Shown here: positions 44,117 through 51,770 of the stretch, piece by piece
How positions within the stretch are numbered: position 1 is the first letter of the stretch
Layout of the letters: each line of letters begins with the position of its first letter
NCBI RefSeq assembly: GCF_014191605.1
Contig: NZ_JACHWU010000001.1
Location: 806,001-870,000 of the forward strand
Direction: 5' to 3'
Length of the DNA stretch: 64,000 nucleotides
Source of the DNA: Prauserella isguenensis
GTDB taxonomy: Bacteria; Actinomycetota; Actinomycetes; Mycobacteriales; Pseudonocardiaceae
Program-made: the position numbers and the translations under genes
Notes under the pieces: generated by a model
What the model was told of the DNA's origin: nothing
The model's database searches: none
Seen by the model: the letters and a program-made list of their open reading frames with translations, nothing else

Positions 44117-45952
44117 TCAGAACGCCGCTTCGTCGACCTCCATCAGGTCGTTGTCGGCGGCCTCGGCGATGGCGCGGCGGGCCGTCAACTCCGGCAGCAC
44201 CTGCTTGGCGAAGAACGAGGCGACGGCGACCTTGCCCTCGTAGAACGACTTGTCCTTGCCGGTCGCCCCGTCGAGCTTGCCCAGCGCGATCTCGGCCTGC
44301 TGCAGCAGCTTCCAGCCGACGATCAGGTCGCCCGCCGACAGCAGGAAACGCACGCTGTGCTGGCCGACCTTGTAGACGTTGTTCACATCCTCCTGCGCCG
44401 AGGTCAGGTTGCCGATCATCGAACCGAGCATGCCCTGGACGTCGTCGAGAGCCTGCTTGAGCAGCTCCCGCTCCTTCTTCAGGCGCGAATCGGGCTCCGA
44501 CGCTCCGCCTTCCACGAAGTTCGAGATCTCGCCCGCGATGTGCGTCAGCGCCTGGCCCTTGTCGCGGACGATCTTCCGGAAGAAGAAGTCCATCGACTGG
44601 ATGGCCGTGGTGCCCTCGTACAGCGAGTCGATCTTCGAGTCACGGATGTACTGCTCGATCGGGTAGTCCTGCAGGAAGCCCGAACCGCCGAACGTCTGCA
44701 GCGACTGCACGAGCTGCTCGGTGGCGCGCTCGGAGCCGACGCCCTTGACGATCGGCAGCAGCAGGTCGTTGACGCGTTCGGCGAGCTTGATCGACTCCTC
44801 GTCGCCCTCCTGCGTCCACACCTGGTCCTGGAACGACGCGGTGTAGAGGTAGACGGCGCGCATGCCCTCGGCGTAGGCCTTCTGCAGCATGAGGCTGCGG
44901 CGCACGTCCGGGTGGTGCGTGATGGTGACGCGCGGGGCGGTCTTGTCGGTCTGCTTGGTCAGGTCCGGACCCTGCGCGCGCTCCTTGGCGAACTCGAGCG
45001 CGTTGAGGTAGCCGGTCGACAGCGTCGCGATGGCCTTGGTGCCGACCATCATGCGCGCGTACTCGATGACCTGGAACATCTGCGCGATGCCGTTGTGCAC
45101 CTCGCCGAGCAGCCAGCCCTTGGCGGGCGTGCCGTGCTGGCCGAACGTCAGCTCACACGTGGTGGAGACCTTCAGGCCCATCTTGTGCTCGACGTTCGTG
45201 ACGTAGGCGCCGTTGCGCTCGCCGATCTCACCGGTGTTGGTGTCGAAGTGGTATTTCGGCACGAGGAACAACGACAGGCCCTTGGTGCCGGGGCCGTGGC
45301 CCTCGGGGCGGGCCAGCACCAGGTGCATGATGTTCTCGGTCATGTCCTGGTCGGCCGAGGTGATGAAGCGCTTGACGCCCTCGATGTGCCAGGAGCCGTC
45401 CTCCTGCTGTACGGCCTTGGTGCGGCCGGCGCCGACGTCCGAACCGGCGTCCGGCTCGGTCAGCACCATCGTGGCGCCCCAGGCGCGGTCGATCATGATC
45501 TGCGCCCAGCGCTGCTGCTCTTCGGTGCCGTTCTGGTCGACGACCATCGCGAAGTTCGGACCGGCCATGTACATGTACAGCGCCGGGTTCGCGCCGAGGA
45601 TCAGCTCGGACGCGGCCCACTGCACGGTCGGGGGCAGACCGAAGCCGCCGAGCTTGTTGGTGAGGCCGAGCCGCCACCACTCGCCGTCCCACAGCTGCTG
45701 GTAGCTCTTCTTGAACGACTCCGGCAGCGTCGCGGAGAAGGTCTTCGGGTCGTATACCGGCGGGTTGCGGTCGGCGTCCTCGAAGGACTCTGCCAGCGGG
45801 CCCGTCGCGAGGTTGTTGAGCTCGGACAGCACACCGCGGGCGGTCTCTTCGTCGGACTCGGCCAGCACGCCCTTGCCGAGCCGGTCCTGGATGCCGAGGA
45901 CCTCGAAGAGGTTGAACTCCAGGTCCCGGACGTTGCTCTTGTAGTGGCCCAT
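44117..45952 (-). CDS. fadE5: FadE5-type acyl-CoA dehydrogenase
   Basis: 611 residues, the same length as mycobacterial FadE5 as I recall it, starting [21 protein letters not shown]. It has the extra N-terminal domain, [21 protein letters not shown] (flavin/substrate loop), [21 protein letters not shown], the [16 protein letters not shown] region with the catalytic Glu in LYEGT, and the C-terminal extra domain ending MEVDEAAF. It oxidises acyl-CoA to enoyl-CoA, using FAD, as the first beta-oxidation step. ATG 45952 follows GGAG. Dyad operators upstream match the fadA2/fabG4 operator. Confidence 0.95.
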   Translation of the reverse strand: MGHYKSNVRDLEFNLFEVLGIQDRLGKGVLAESDEETARGVLSELNNLATGPLAESFEDADRNPPVYDPKTFSATLPESFKKSYQQLWDGEWWRLGLTNKLGGFGLPPTVQWAASELILGANPALYMYMAGPNFAMVVDQNGTEEQQRWAQIMIDRAWGATMVLTEPDAGSDVGAGRTKAVQQEDGSWHIEGVKRFITSADQDMTENIMHLVLARPEGHGPGTKGLSLFLVPKYHFDTNTGEIGERNGAYVTNVEHKMGLKVSTTCELTFGQHGTPAKGWLLGEVHNGIAQMFQVIEYARMMVGTKAIATLSTGYLNALEFAKERAQGPDLTKQTDKTAPRVTITHHPDVRRSLMLQKAYAEGMRAVYLYTASFQDQVWTQEGDEESIKLAERVNDLLLPIVKGVGSERATEQLVQSLQTFGGSGFLQDYPIEQYIRDSKIDSLYEGTTAIQSMDFFFRKIVRDKGQALTHIAGEISNFVEGGASEPDSRLKKERELLKQALDDVQGMLGSMIGNLTSAQEDVNNVYKVGQHSVRFLLSAGDLIVGWKLLQQAEIALGKLDGATGKDKSFYEGKVAVASFFAKQVLPELTARRAIAEAADNDLMEVDEAAF

Positions 45953-46050
45953 GTCGTCGCTCCGTACGAAGGTTGTTCGGGTGTGGCGGCTGGGCACTGT
46001 TCGTACGTCCATACACAGCCCGTGATGTGGACAGCTCCGGACAACACGGC

Positions 46051-46090
46051 CCTACTCGCCGGTAACTTGAGGATATTACTCCCAGGTAAT
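46051..46090. promoter_or_regulatory. Two fad-type operator dyads upstream of fadE5
   Basis: Site 1 (46051-46068) contains CTACT-CGCC-GGTAA; its 18 bases match the complement of the fadA2/fabG4 operator at 16 positions. Site 2 (46075-46090) is ATTACTCCCAGGTAAT. Both fit YTACT-N4-RGTAR and lie 100-140 bases upstream of the fadE5 start. Confidence 0.65.
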
Positions 46091-46192
46091 CGACGGCAAG
46101 TCGCGGCGGTGTTTTCTGGGTCTCGTCTCCGCGTTACCCGCCTTTCGCATGGTCTCCCGTGGGCGGCCCGGGGGTGGGCCGCGCGCGGCAGG

Positions 46193-47053
46193 TCACGCCG
46201 GGGCGGTGGGCGGAGCTGTGGGAGGTGCGGGCTGCGCACTCGCGGCGGGCGTGTGCTGCGGCGGGGTGTGCGGCTTCGGGGTGTGCTGCGGCGGCGGGCC
46301 GGGTGTGCCGTCGGCGGACGGGGCCGTGCTCTCCTCCGGGCGCGGGATGAGGATCCCCGTGCGGAACGCCTTCGTGACCGCGTGCGTGCGGTCCCGGGCC
46401 GACAGTTTGCGCAGGATGCTCTTGACGTGCGTGCGCACGGTCTCCACCGACAGGAACAGCGTCTTCGCGATCGCCGAGTTCTCCAGACCTTCGGCCACCA
46501 GCTGCAGTACCTGGTACTCGCGCCGCGAGAGCGGCATCTGCTGCTTGCCGCTCGCTCCTGTCCCTTCGGACGACGGCTGGCGCTTCGGCCGTGCCGTCAA
46601 CGCGGCGAGGGCGGGGTCCGTGTAGCGGCGGTCGATGTGGGCCCGCCGGATCGCCTCCGCCAGGCGGCGCGGTTCGGCCGTGCGCGGCACGGTCGCGTGC
46701 GCGCCCGCCGCGGCGGCCGTCGACAGGAACTGCGGTGTGCGGTGCGCGTCCCGCACCAGCACCACCACGACGAGCGTCGGGTCGCCGTCGCGGAGCAGTC
46801 GCACCAGGTGGCAGTGCGGGTCGAAGCCCGAGTCGAGGATCACGATGTTCGGCCGCAGTTGCTCACACAACTGCAGTGATGCGTGATGGCTCGCTGCGTG
46901 GCCCGCCCACTGCAGTCCCGGTGTCTTGCTGACCAGGACATTCAGGCCTTCCCTGAAAACCGGTACCGGATCGAGGGCCGCAACCGTGAGAGTGCGTGTC
47001 CCCGATGGTCCGAGACCGCCCGTCGGGCGGCCCCTGTCGATGCTTTGCGCCAT
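46193..47053 (-). CDS. LuxR-type response-regulator-like protein
   Basis: 286 residues; GGAG lies before ATG 47053. Residues about 20-140 resemble a receiver domain (TVAALDPVPVFREGLNVLVSKTPGLQWAG, IVILDSGFDPHCHLVRLLRDGDPTLVVVVLV); LDSG takes the place of the LDxxMP phosphorylation motif, so phosphorylation is doubtful. The LuxR HTH is at about 185-245 (LSRREYQVLQLVAEGLENSAIAKTLFLSVETVRTHVKSILRKLSARDR). The last 50 residues are Pro/His/Thr-rich. No sensor kinase is nearby. Confidence 0.9.
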   Translation of the reverse strand: MAQSIDRGRPTGGLGPSGTRTLTVAALDPVPVFREGLNVLVSKTPGLQWAGHAASHHASLQLCEQLRPNIVILDSGFDPHCHLVRLLRDGDPTLVVVVLVRDAHRTPQFLSTAAAAGAHATVPRTAEPRRLAEAIRRAHIDRRYTDPALAALTARPKRQPSSEGTGASGKQQMPLSRREYQVLQLVAEGLENSAIAKTLFLSVETVRTHVKSILRKLSARDRTHAVTKAFRTGILIPRPEESTAPSADGTPGPPPQHTPKPHTPPQHTPAASAQPAPPTAPPTAPA

Positions 47054-47227
47054 AACCACTCCGTCTCCGCACGTCCTCGCGGGACGTGTTCGCCGCCGTG
47101 TTGCCACGGTCCCCCGGCGAGATCTGCTCGCTGTCGTTCGCAGCTGTGACTGGCGAGCTTCAACCTCATGACGCGATGAGCCGATGAAATTGTTCGGTTC
47201 CTAGGCGGAGTGTGCCCGTTCGGTGGC

Positions 47228-47365
47228 CTACGCGCTGGTTGCGGCGCGCAAACGGTTGACACATTCCTGGTCACAGCCCTGCTCCGGGCACCCTCCGGAG
47301 TGATCCGACGGGCGGGGTGGCGTCGACGGCGGACCATTGCCTATGCTGTGTGATCTGCCACACAT
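47228..47365 (-). CDS. Possible 45-residue Cys-rich peptide
   Basis: ATG 47365 opens a frame ending GGCPEQGCDQECVNRLRAATSA, with four Cys in all. No ribosome site is seen and the frame overlaps the promoter of the rightward small membrane protein, so it may not be translated. Listed because the Cys spacing (C-x4-C-x3-C) looks non-random and the region has no other gene between 47054 and 47386. Confidence 0.3.
   Translation of the reverse strand: MCGRSHSIGNGPPSTPPRPSDHSGGCPEQGCDQECVNRLRAATSA
47347..47364. promoter_or_regulatory. CRP/GlxR-like dyad
   Basis: TGTGTG-N6-CACACA, a perfect dyad resembling CRP-family sites (TGTGA-N6-TCACA). A possible -10, TATGCT, ends at 47348, so a bound regulator here would block rather than activate transcription of the small membrane protein at 47387. 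Confidence 0.4.
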
Positions 47366-47386
47366 ACCGGCATCAAGGGAGATGGC

Positions 47387-47578
47387 GTGTACCTGGCATC
47401 GGTCATAGGACTCTTCGTCCTGCTGCTCGCCGTCGCCGCGGTCATCGTGACGTGGGAGGACCGCCGCGCGGACAGGCAACGTGCCCGCACCCGGGACGCA
47501 CGGCTCGCGGCGCTCGGCGAGGTCGATCCGCTCGCGCCTGCAAGATTCCAGGCCGAGCTGCGGGAACGCTCGTCGTAG
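47387..47578 (+). CDS. Small single-pass membrane protein, 63 residues
   Basis: MYLASVIGLFVLLLAVAAVIVTWEDRRADRQRARTRDARLAALGEVDP...: one N-terminal membrane helix and a charged, Arg-rich cytoplasmic helix. GGGAGATGG precedes GTG 47387. Family and function are unknown to me. Confidence 0.75.
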   Translation: MYLASVIGLFVLLLAVAAVIVTWEDRRADRQRARTRDARLAALGEVDPLAPARFQAELRERSS

Positions 47579-47600
47579 GCGGTCCCCGGTGCGCGTCACC

Positions 47601-47700
47601 GATTGGACGCCGAGCCGGTTGGACGCCGAGCCGGTTGGACGCCGAGCCGATGAGGCGGCCAACCGGCGAGACGCCGAACCGATAAGACGCCGAGCCGATC
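47601..47700. repeat. Degenerate 16-bp tandem repeat array
   Basis: About six units related to TTGGACGCCGAGCCGG; the first three (from 47603, 47619, 47635) are nearly perfect, the later ones (GAGACGCCGAACCGAT, AAGACGCCGAGCCGAT) diverged. The array fills the gap before the MmcQ-type gene. A 16-bp period is not a codon multiple, so it is not coding. Confidence 0.7.
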
Positions 47701-47716
47701 AGAGGAGTGTGTCGGG

Positions 47717-48049
47717 ATGGCGAACTGGGCGGACGTCGTGGCGTTCGCGACCGGGTTGCCGGAGGTCGAGGAGTCGACCTCGTACGGAACGCCCGCGCTG
47801 AAGGTGAACGGCAAGAGTTTCGCGCGGCTGCGCACCGAGGCCGAGGGTGGCTTGGTGGTGCTGTGCGGTATGGACGAGAAAGAGGCGCTGCTGGCGTCCG
47901 GTGAGCAGGCGTTCTACACCACGTCGCACTACGACGGCTACGGCGCGATCCTCGTCGACCTCGACAGCGTCGAGGAGACGCAACTGCACGAACTGCTCGA
48001 GGAGTCCTGGCATCGTAGGGCGCCCGAACGCGCGAAACGCCGCCGCTGA
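47717..48049 (+). CDS. MmcQ/YjbR-family protein
   Basis: 110 residues: MANWADVVAFATGLPEVEESTSYGTPALKVNGKSFARL is the usual start of MmcQ/YjbR double-psi proteins and EETQLHELLEESWHRRAPERAKRR the usual end. A DNA-binding role has been proposed for the fold; the function is unproven. GAGGAG precedes ATG 47717. Confidence 0.92.
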   Translation: MANWADVVAFATGLPEVEESTSYGTPALKVNGKSFARLRTEAEGGLVVLCGMDEKEALLASGEQAFYTTSHYDGYGAILVDLDSVEETQLHELLEESWHRRAPERAKRRR

Positions 48050-48072
48050 GGCTCGCCGACGCGGTCCGGGGT

Positions 48073-48615
48073 TCAGTTCGGGGTGTGGCAGGTGTAGGTG
48101 ACGCCACCGGGGAACGACTTCATGTCGCGCAACGTCATGTGCGGCAGCGTGACGCCGTCCGGGAACAGTCTGCGCCCACGGCCCTGCACGACGGGGTAGC
48201 CGAACAGCCGGTACTCGTCGACGAGACCGGCCTCGATGAGCGTGTGGCAGAGCGTGATGCTGCCCGTGACGACGATGTCCGCACCCGGTCGCCCTTTGAG
48301 CTCGCGGATCGCCGCGACGGGATCCTCGGCGCCGATCACGTGCGTTTGTTGCCAGCCGGGGTCGGTGAGCGTGCCGGTGACGACGTACTTGTCGACGCGG
48401 TCGAGGTAGTCGGCGACGTCGCCGGTCTGGTTCGGCCAGAAGCCGCGGAAGTCCTCGAACGTTCGCCTGCCGAGCACCACGGCGTCGCACCCCTGCTGCT
48501 GGCGGCGGTTCTCGACCGCGAGTTCGGGGTTGTCGGCCGTCGGGTCGAACCACTGGTCGAGCATCTCGACGCAGCCGTCGAGCGTGATGTTCTGGGTGAT
48601 CGCGAGTGTGCGCAT
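48073..48615 (-). CDS. Dihydrofolate-reductase-like (RibD C-terminal) protein
   Basis: 180 residues from ATG 48615, with GGAAGGG upstream. RibD_C/DHFR fold: ITQNITLDGCVEMLDQWF, AVVLGRRTFEDFRGFWPNQT, KYVVTGTL, ELKGRPGADIVVTGSITLCHTLIEAGLVDEYRLFGYPVVQGRGRRLFPDG. Binds NADPH; the substrate of these stand-alone reductases is unknown. Confidence 0.9.
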   Translation of the reverse strand: MRTLAITQNITLDGCVEMLDQWFDPTADNPELAVENRRQQQGCDAVVLGRRTFEDFRGFWPNQTGDVADYLDRVDKYVVTGTLTDPGWQQTHVIGAEDPVAAIRELKGRPGADIVVTGSITLCHTLIEAGLVDEYRLFGYPVVQGRGRRLFPDGVTLPHMTLRDMKSFPGGVTYTCHTPN

Positions 48616-48697
48616 GGCGGGGCCCTTCCGGCGGCGGTGTCGGCGGCGGTGCGTGCGACGGTGCGTAGTGCGCCCAGGATGCCCGATGGGCCGACAG

Positions 48698-49366
48698 TCA
48701 GCCGAGTTCGCGGGCCAGTGTTTCGACGGCCGACGCGACCCGTGCGGGGCTACGGGTCGGGGCGAGGTGGTCGGCGTCCAGTCTGCGGACGGGCATGCCT
48801 CGCGTGGCCGCTTCCTCGGCGGCGGCGTCGTAGGGGGCGGACAGTCGTAGGTAGGCGCCCGGAGGTTCGTCGGCGTGCGGCCGTGGCTCGTGGAGGAAGC
48901 GCACCGGCACGCGCGGTTCGTCCGGCAGCACGGCCCAGCGGAGGGCGTCGCTGTCGAGCGGGCTCGGGTCGAACCACGTGTGCCACGGCTGCAGCAGGAG
49001 TTCGGTGCCGTCGTCGGTAGCGCGGTCGGCCAGCGTGTCGTGGATCCCGGTGGGTACGGTGTCGCGCCAGCTCCGGCCCGGTGTGGGCAGGCCCGCGTCG
49101 ACGTACAGCAGGCGGCTGCCCGGACGGCGTGCCGCGAGGTGCGGCAGCAGCGGACCCGCACCGCTGTGGCCCGCGATCAGAAGTGGCGCGTCGGGTGTCT
49201 GTTCGGCGAAGCGGTCGGCAACGCCGTCGTGGCAGCGCGCGGCGCGGAGTCCGGCGCGGAGGTCGGGCACGACGACGTGATGTCCGCGTGCGGTGAGTTC
49301 GTCGGCCAGCGGGAGCAGGCTTCCGGGCCCGAGGAACGGACTGTGTACCAGCGCAACGGTTCGCAT
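48698..49366 (-). CDS. Alpha/beta hydrolase
   Basis: 222 residues with GGGAGGATG before ATG 49366. VALVHSPFLGPGSLLPLADELTARGHHVVVPDLRAG is the first strand-helix pair; the nucleophile elbow is LIAGHSGAGPLLP; the His is probably in ADHLAPTRSP. Small size and lack of a cap suggest an esterase or a regulatory hydrolase. The following 315 bases (49367-49681) show no gene. Confidence 0.88.
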   Translation of the reverse strand: MRTVALVHSPFLGPGSLLPLADELTARGHHVVVPDLRAGLRAARCHDGVADRFAEQTPDAPLLIAGHSGAGPLLPHLAARRPGSRLLYVDAGLPTPGRSWRDTVPTGIHDTLADRATDDGTELLLQPWHTWFDPSPLDSDALRWAVLPDEPRVPVRFLHEPRPHADEPPGAYLRLSAPYDAAAEEAATRGMPVRRLDADHLAPTRSPARVASAVETLARELG

Positions 49367-49681
49367 GCTCGTGCATCCTCCCGCCGGTCCGGCGGAAGGT
49401 CCACGGCTGTCGTCCGGCGGTTACCGGATCCTCGACGTCGCCGAAGCCCGCCGAGGGCCGTTGCTCCGGATGGGCACGAGCGGCGCCGGTCGGTTCGGGG
49501 AGGCCGAGCCGGCGCCGCTCGCGTCCGGTCACCGACGGCCTGGCATCGCCTGCGACGTCGCGGACCCGTCACGGTTCGGGATGAAACCGGTGGAGGTTCC
49601 GTGTGACGGTCGGGGTGTCCGCGGCGCGCGCCCGGGGTTGGCGGTGCTGGGCCGACGTGGGCGTGGTGCCAGTCGCGGTCG

Positions 49682-49825
49682 TTACCGCGTGGGGCTCGGT
49701 GACAGCACCACGAGCGAGAGCAGCAGCAGGAACACCAGTCCTGCCACCAGGAACACGAGCGCGCCCGTGACCGACCATGCGGCCAGTCCTGCGATTCCGA
49801 GCGTGCTCGAGGCAGATGTCCACAT
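49682..49825 (-). CDS. 47-residue single-pass membrane peptide
   Basis: ATG 49825 is preceded by GGAGATGG. The protein is MWTSASSTLGIAGLAAW, then a 25-residue hydrophobic helix (GALVFLVAGLVFLLLLSLVVL), then SPSPTR and a stop. Strong ribosome site plus a clean membrane helix make it likely real though short. Function unknown. From 49826 to 50094 I see no further gene. Confidence 0.65.
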   Translation of the reverse strand: MWTSASSTLGIAGLAAWSVTGALVFLVAGLVFLLLLSLVVLSPSPTR

Positions 49826-50094
49826 GGGCCATCTCCGTCTCGAGTCAGGGGGATGTGTACGGGGTCATCCGGCGTATCGCCGCACTTCCCCTCCCCGTTA
49901 TCACGCCGTGACATCGAATGGCGTGCGTCACCCGAATGGGGAATGTGGTCGGGTCCTTCTGTGTGCTTTGCCTGCTCTGCCCCGTTTTCGCGTGCGCGAT
50001 CGGTTGCCGGGCGGATGGTTCGGACGTCGCAGCGACGGCGTGGCACACCGCCGCCGGCCTTCCTCGGCCAGGGCGGCCGGCGCCGGTGTAGGTG

Positions 50095-50742
50095 TCAACT
50101 GCGGGTGGGTTCCGGTTCGAGTGCGTGCAGAGCCTCCTCGACGCAGTCGGCCCACGTGCGGTCGCCGAGCTCGGTGACGCCGGAGTCGCCGGTGAAGGCG
50201 CTCGAGATCACCACGTCGGGCTGCAGGGTGGCGAGATCGGCGAGGGTCGCCGTCAGTTGCGACCGGTCGCTCATGCCGGGAATGTAGCCGGCGCGCCAGT
50301 GGCCGTTGGTGTCGACGTAGATCGTGTCGCCGGTGAACAGGTACGTCCGCCCCGTCACGGGAACCAGGAAACACGCGCTGCCCGGGGTGTGGCCGGGTGT
50401 CGGGATCACGTCGATGCCCGCGGCGGTGACGTGCCTGCCGGCGAAGGCGTCGTCGACAGGCGCCACTTTCGCGACCAGGTCGGCTTCCGTCGCGTGGGCG
50501 TGGAGAGTCGAGCCGAAGCGCTCCTTGATCGTGCTCAGCGACGGTGCGATCTCGTCCTGATGGCTCAGGTAGTGATGGGCGACGCCGCCGAGATCGGCCA
50601 TGCGGTCGAACTCGGTCTCGTGGGTCGTGTTGTAGAACAGGACGTTGCCCTCGGGCGCCAGCCACAGGTAGGCGTGCGTGCTCAGTCCGGGAAACGGATA
50701 CTCGGGCTCGGTCTCCCACAACTCGTCGTTGATCTTCTTCAT
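50095..50742 (-). CDS. MBL-fold metallo-hydrolase, variant metal site
   Basis: 215 residues with AGGGGAC before ATG 50742. MBL fold: NVLFYNTTHETEFDRMADLGGVAHHYLSHQDEIAPSL, VIPTPGHTPGSACFLV and TYLFTGDTIYVD. The usual HxHxDH is replaced by HYLSHQDE, so one metal ligand set is altered, while the later His and Asp are kept. Substrate unknown. The promoter upstream has MerR-type architecture, suggesting induction by a metal, redox or small-molecule signal. Confidence 0.88.
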   Translation of the reverse strand: MKKINDELWETEPEYPFPGLSTHAYLWLAPEGNVLFYNTTHETEFDRMADLGGVAHHYLSHQDEIAPSLSTIKERFGSTLHAHATEADLVAKVAPVDDAFAGRHVTAAGIDVIPTPGHTPGSACFLVPVTGRTYLFTGDTIYVDTNGHWRAGYIPGMSDRSQLTATLADLATLQPDVVISSAFTGDSGVTELGDRTWADCVEEALHALEPEPTRS

Positions 50743-50767
50743 CGTTGTCCCCTTCCGTATGACGGGG

Positions 50768-50798
50768 ACGCTAGGACCTCCAGTTAACTTGAAGTTAA
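50768..50798 (-). promoter_or_regulatory. MerR-type promoter with 19-bp spacer and central dyad
   Basis: On the minus strand: -35 TTAACT (50798-50793), a 19-base spacer and -10 TAGCGT (50773-50768). The over-long spacer holds an 18-bp dyad (50777-50794) reading CTTCAAGTTAACTGGAGG, very like SoxR/MerR operators. It drives the MBL gene, whose start is 26 bases past the -10. No MerR-family gene is in the window. Confidence 0.65.
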
Positions 50799-50936
50799 TG
50801 CCGATGTGTGGAAGCCGGAGCACCGAAGATCGCCGTGTCGACGTGACTCCGATTCCGGCGGGAACGCCGGAATCGGGCCCGCCGCGCCCGCGGTCGTCGT
50901 AGGATCCGCGGCGTCGCCCGATCTCCGAGGAGTGTC

Positions 50937-51542
50937 ATGACCGACCCCGTTGGTGTTCCGGCCATGCCGCCTGCGCAGCGGCCGGGCGAGATCTACCGCC
51001 ACGTCGCCGATTCGAGCGCGCAGAACCGCGTGGCGAAGATGTACCTCTACCTGGGCGTGTTCGAGCTGGTTGTCATGGGTGGGGTCGCGTTCTTCCTGGA
51101 ACCGCCCGTGCGCTGGCTGCTGCTCGCGTTGGGGGTCGCCGGGTGTGCGATGTTCACGCTGTTGATGTATCCGAGGGCGAAGCGGTCCGCGGCGTACACC
51201 GGCGACGATCGGATCGAGCTGATCGTCACTACGGCCGGCCCGATCACGCGTGGTGGCCTCCAGCTCTCGTGGCGGGAGCTGTCGCACTTCCGGCTGGAAA
51301 TCCTGACCAATGTCGGCGGGAAGGGCAAGGTCGGCATGCACGCCCAGCTGGACCTGGTCGAGAGCACGGTGAAGGAGCGGGCGACGACGGAGGCACAGCG
51401 GAGCGCGTTCAACGGGAAGCGGATTAAGGCCTACCTGGGTGCACCGGAGAGGGCGGAGGCCGAGCGGGTGCGCGGGCTGCTGGAACAGGCGTGCGCCCGG
51501 GGTCGGGTGCCGTTCGAGTACCGCGAGCGCCGCACCGGCTGA
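50937..51542 (+). CDS. Membrane protein of unknown function, 201 residues
   Basis: CGAGGAG precedes ATG 50937. Two membrane helices (MYLYLGVFELVVMGGVAFFL and VRWLLLALGVAGCAMFTLLMYP) near the N-terminus, then a soluble C-terminal domain with a PH-like look (DDRIELIVTTAGPITRGGLQLSWRELSHFRLEIL). No recognised family. It stands just upstream of the trpS leader. Confidence 0.8.
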   Translation: MTDPVGVPAMPPAQRPGEIYRHVADSSAQNRVAKMYLYLGVFELVVMGGVAFFLEPPVRWLLLALGVAGCAMFTLLMYPRAKRSAAYTGDDRIELIVTTAGPITRGGLQLSWRELSHFRLEILTNVGGKGKVGMHAQLDLVESTVKERATTEAQRSAFNGKRIKAYLGAPERAEAERVRGLLEQACARGRVPFEYRERRTG

Positions 51543-51620
51543 CGCTCCGGCCGCACGACGGTTGTCCGCGGCGCGCGCTGCCCCGTGCGCCGCGGGCGTG
51601 CGGGAACGTACTATCGGCGT

Positions 51621-51668
51621 GTGCGTACACGAATCGGTATGTGGTGGGCCGCCGACCGGCGGCCCTGA
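51621..51668 (+). CDS. Trp-containing leader peptide of trpS
   Basis: GTG 51621 opens MRTRIGMWWAADRRP and a stop; Trp codons are at 51642-51647. -10 TACTAT (51609-51614) ends 6 bases before the GTG, so the mRNA is probably leaderless and the peptide is translated from its very 5' end. Two adjacent Trp codons in 15 residues, right before an attenuator, are diagnostic. Confidence 0.8.
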   Translation: MRTRIGMWWAADRRP

Positions 51669-51711
51669 TTCTGCGCATGTTCACCACGGCCGCCCGGAGG
51701 GCGGCCGTTTT
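51646..51711 (+). promoter_or_regulatory. Ribosome-mediated Trp attenuator
   Basis: Segment 1 GGGCCGCC (51646-51653) pairs with segment 2 GGCGGCCC (51658-51665). Segment 3 ACGGCCGCCC (51686-51695) pairs with segment 4 GGGCGGCCGT (51699-51708), followed by TTT: a rho-independent terminator. Segment 2 can instead pair 7 bases with segment 3. A ribosome stalled at the Trp codons covers segment 1, so 2:3 forms, the terminator does not, and trpS is read. Confidence 0.8.
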
Positions 51712-51770
51712 CGTGTTCGGACGACGGTGCGTCCGCCGGTGGCTTCCGAGTCGACCCTGGAGGCACCGAT

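Noticed and set aside
43397-46879. A 1160-codon open frame on the plus strand
   Set aside because: It is antisense to fadE5 and the LuxR gene, has a biased composition caused by high GC3 on the other strand, and shows no domain.
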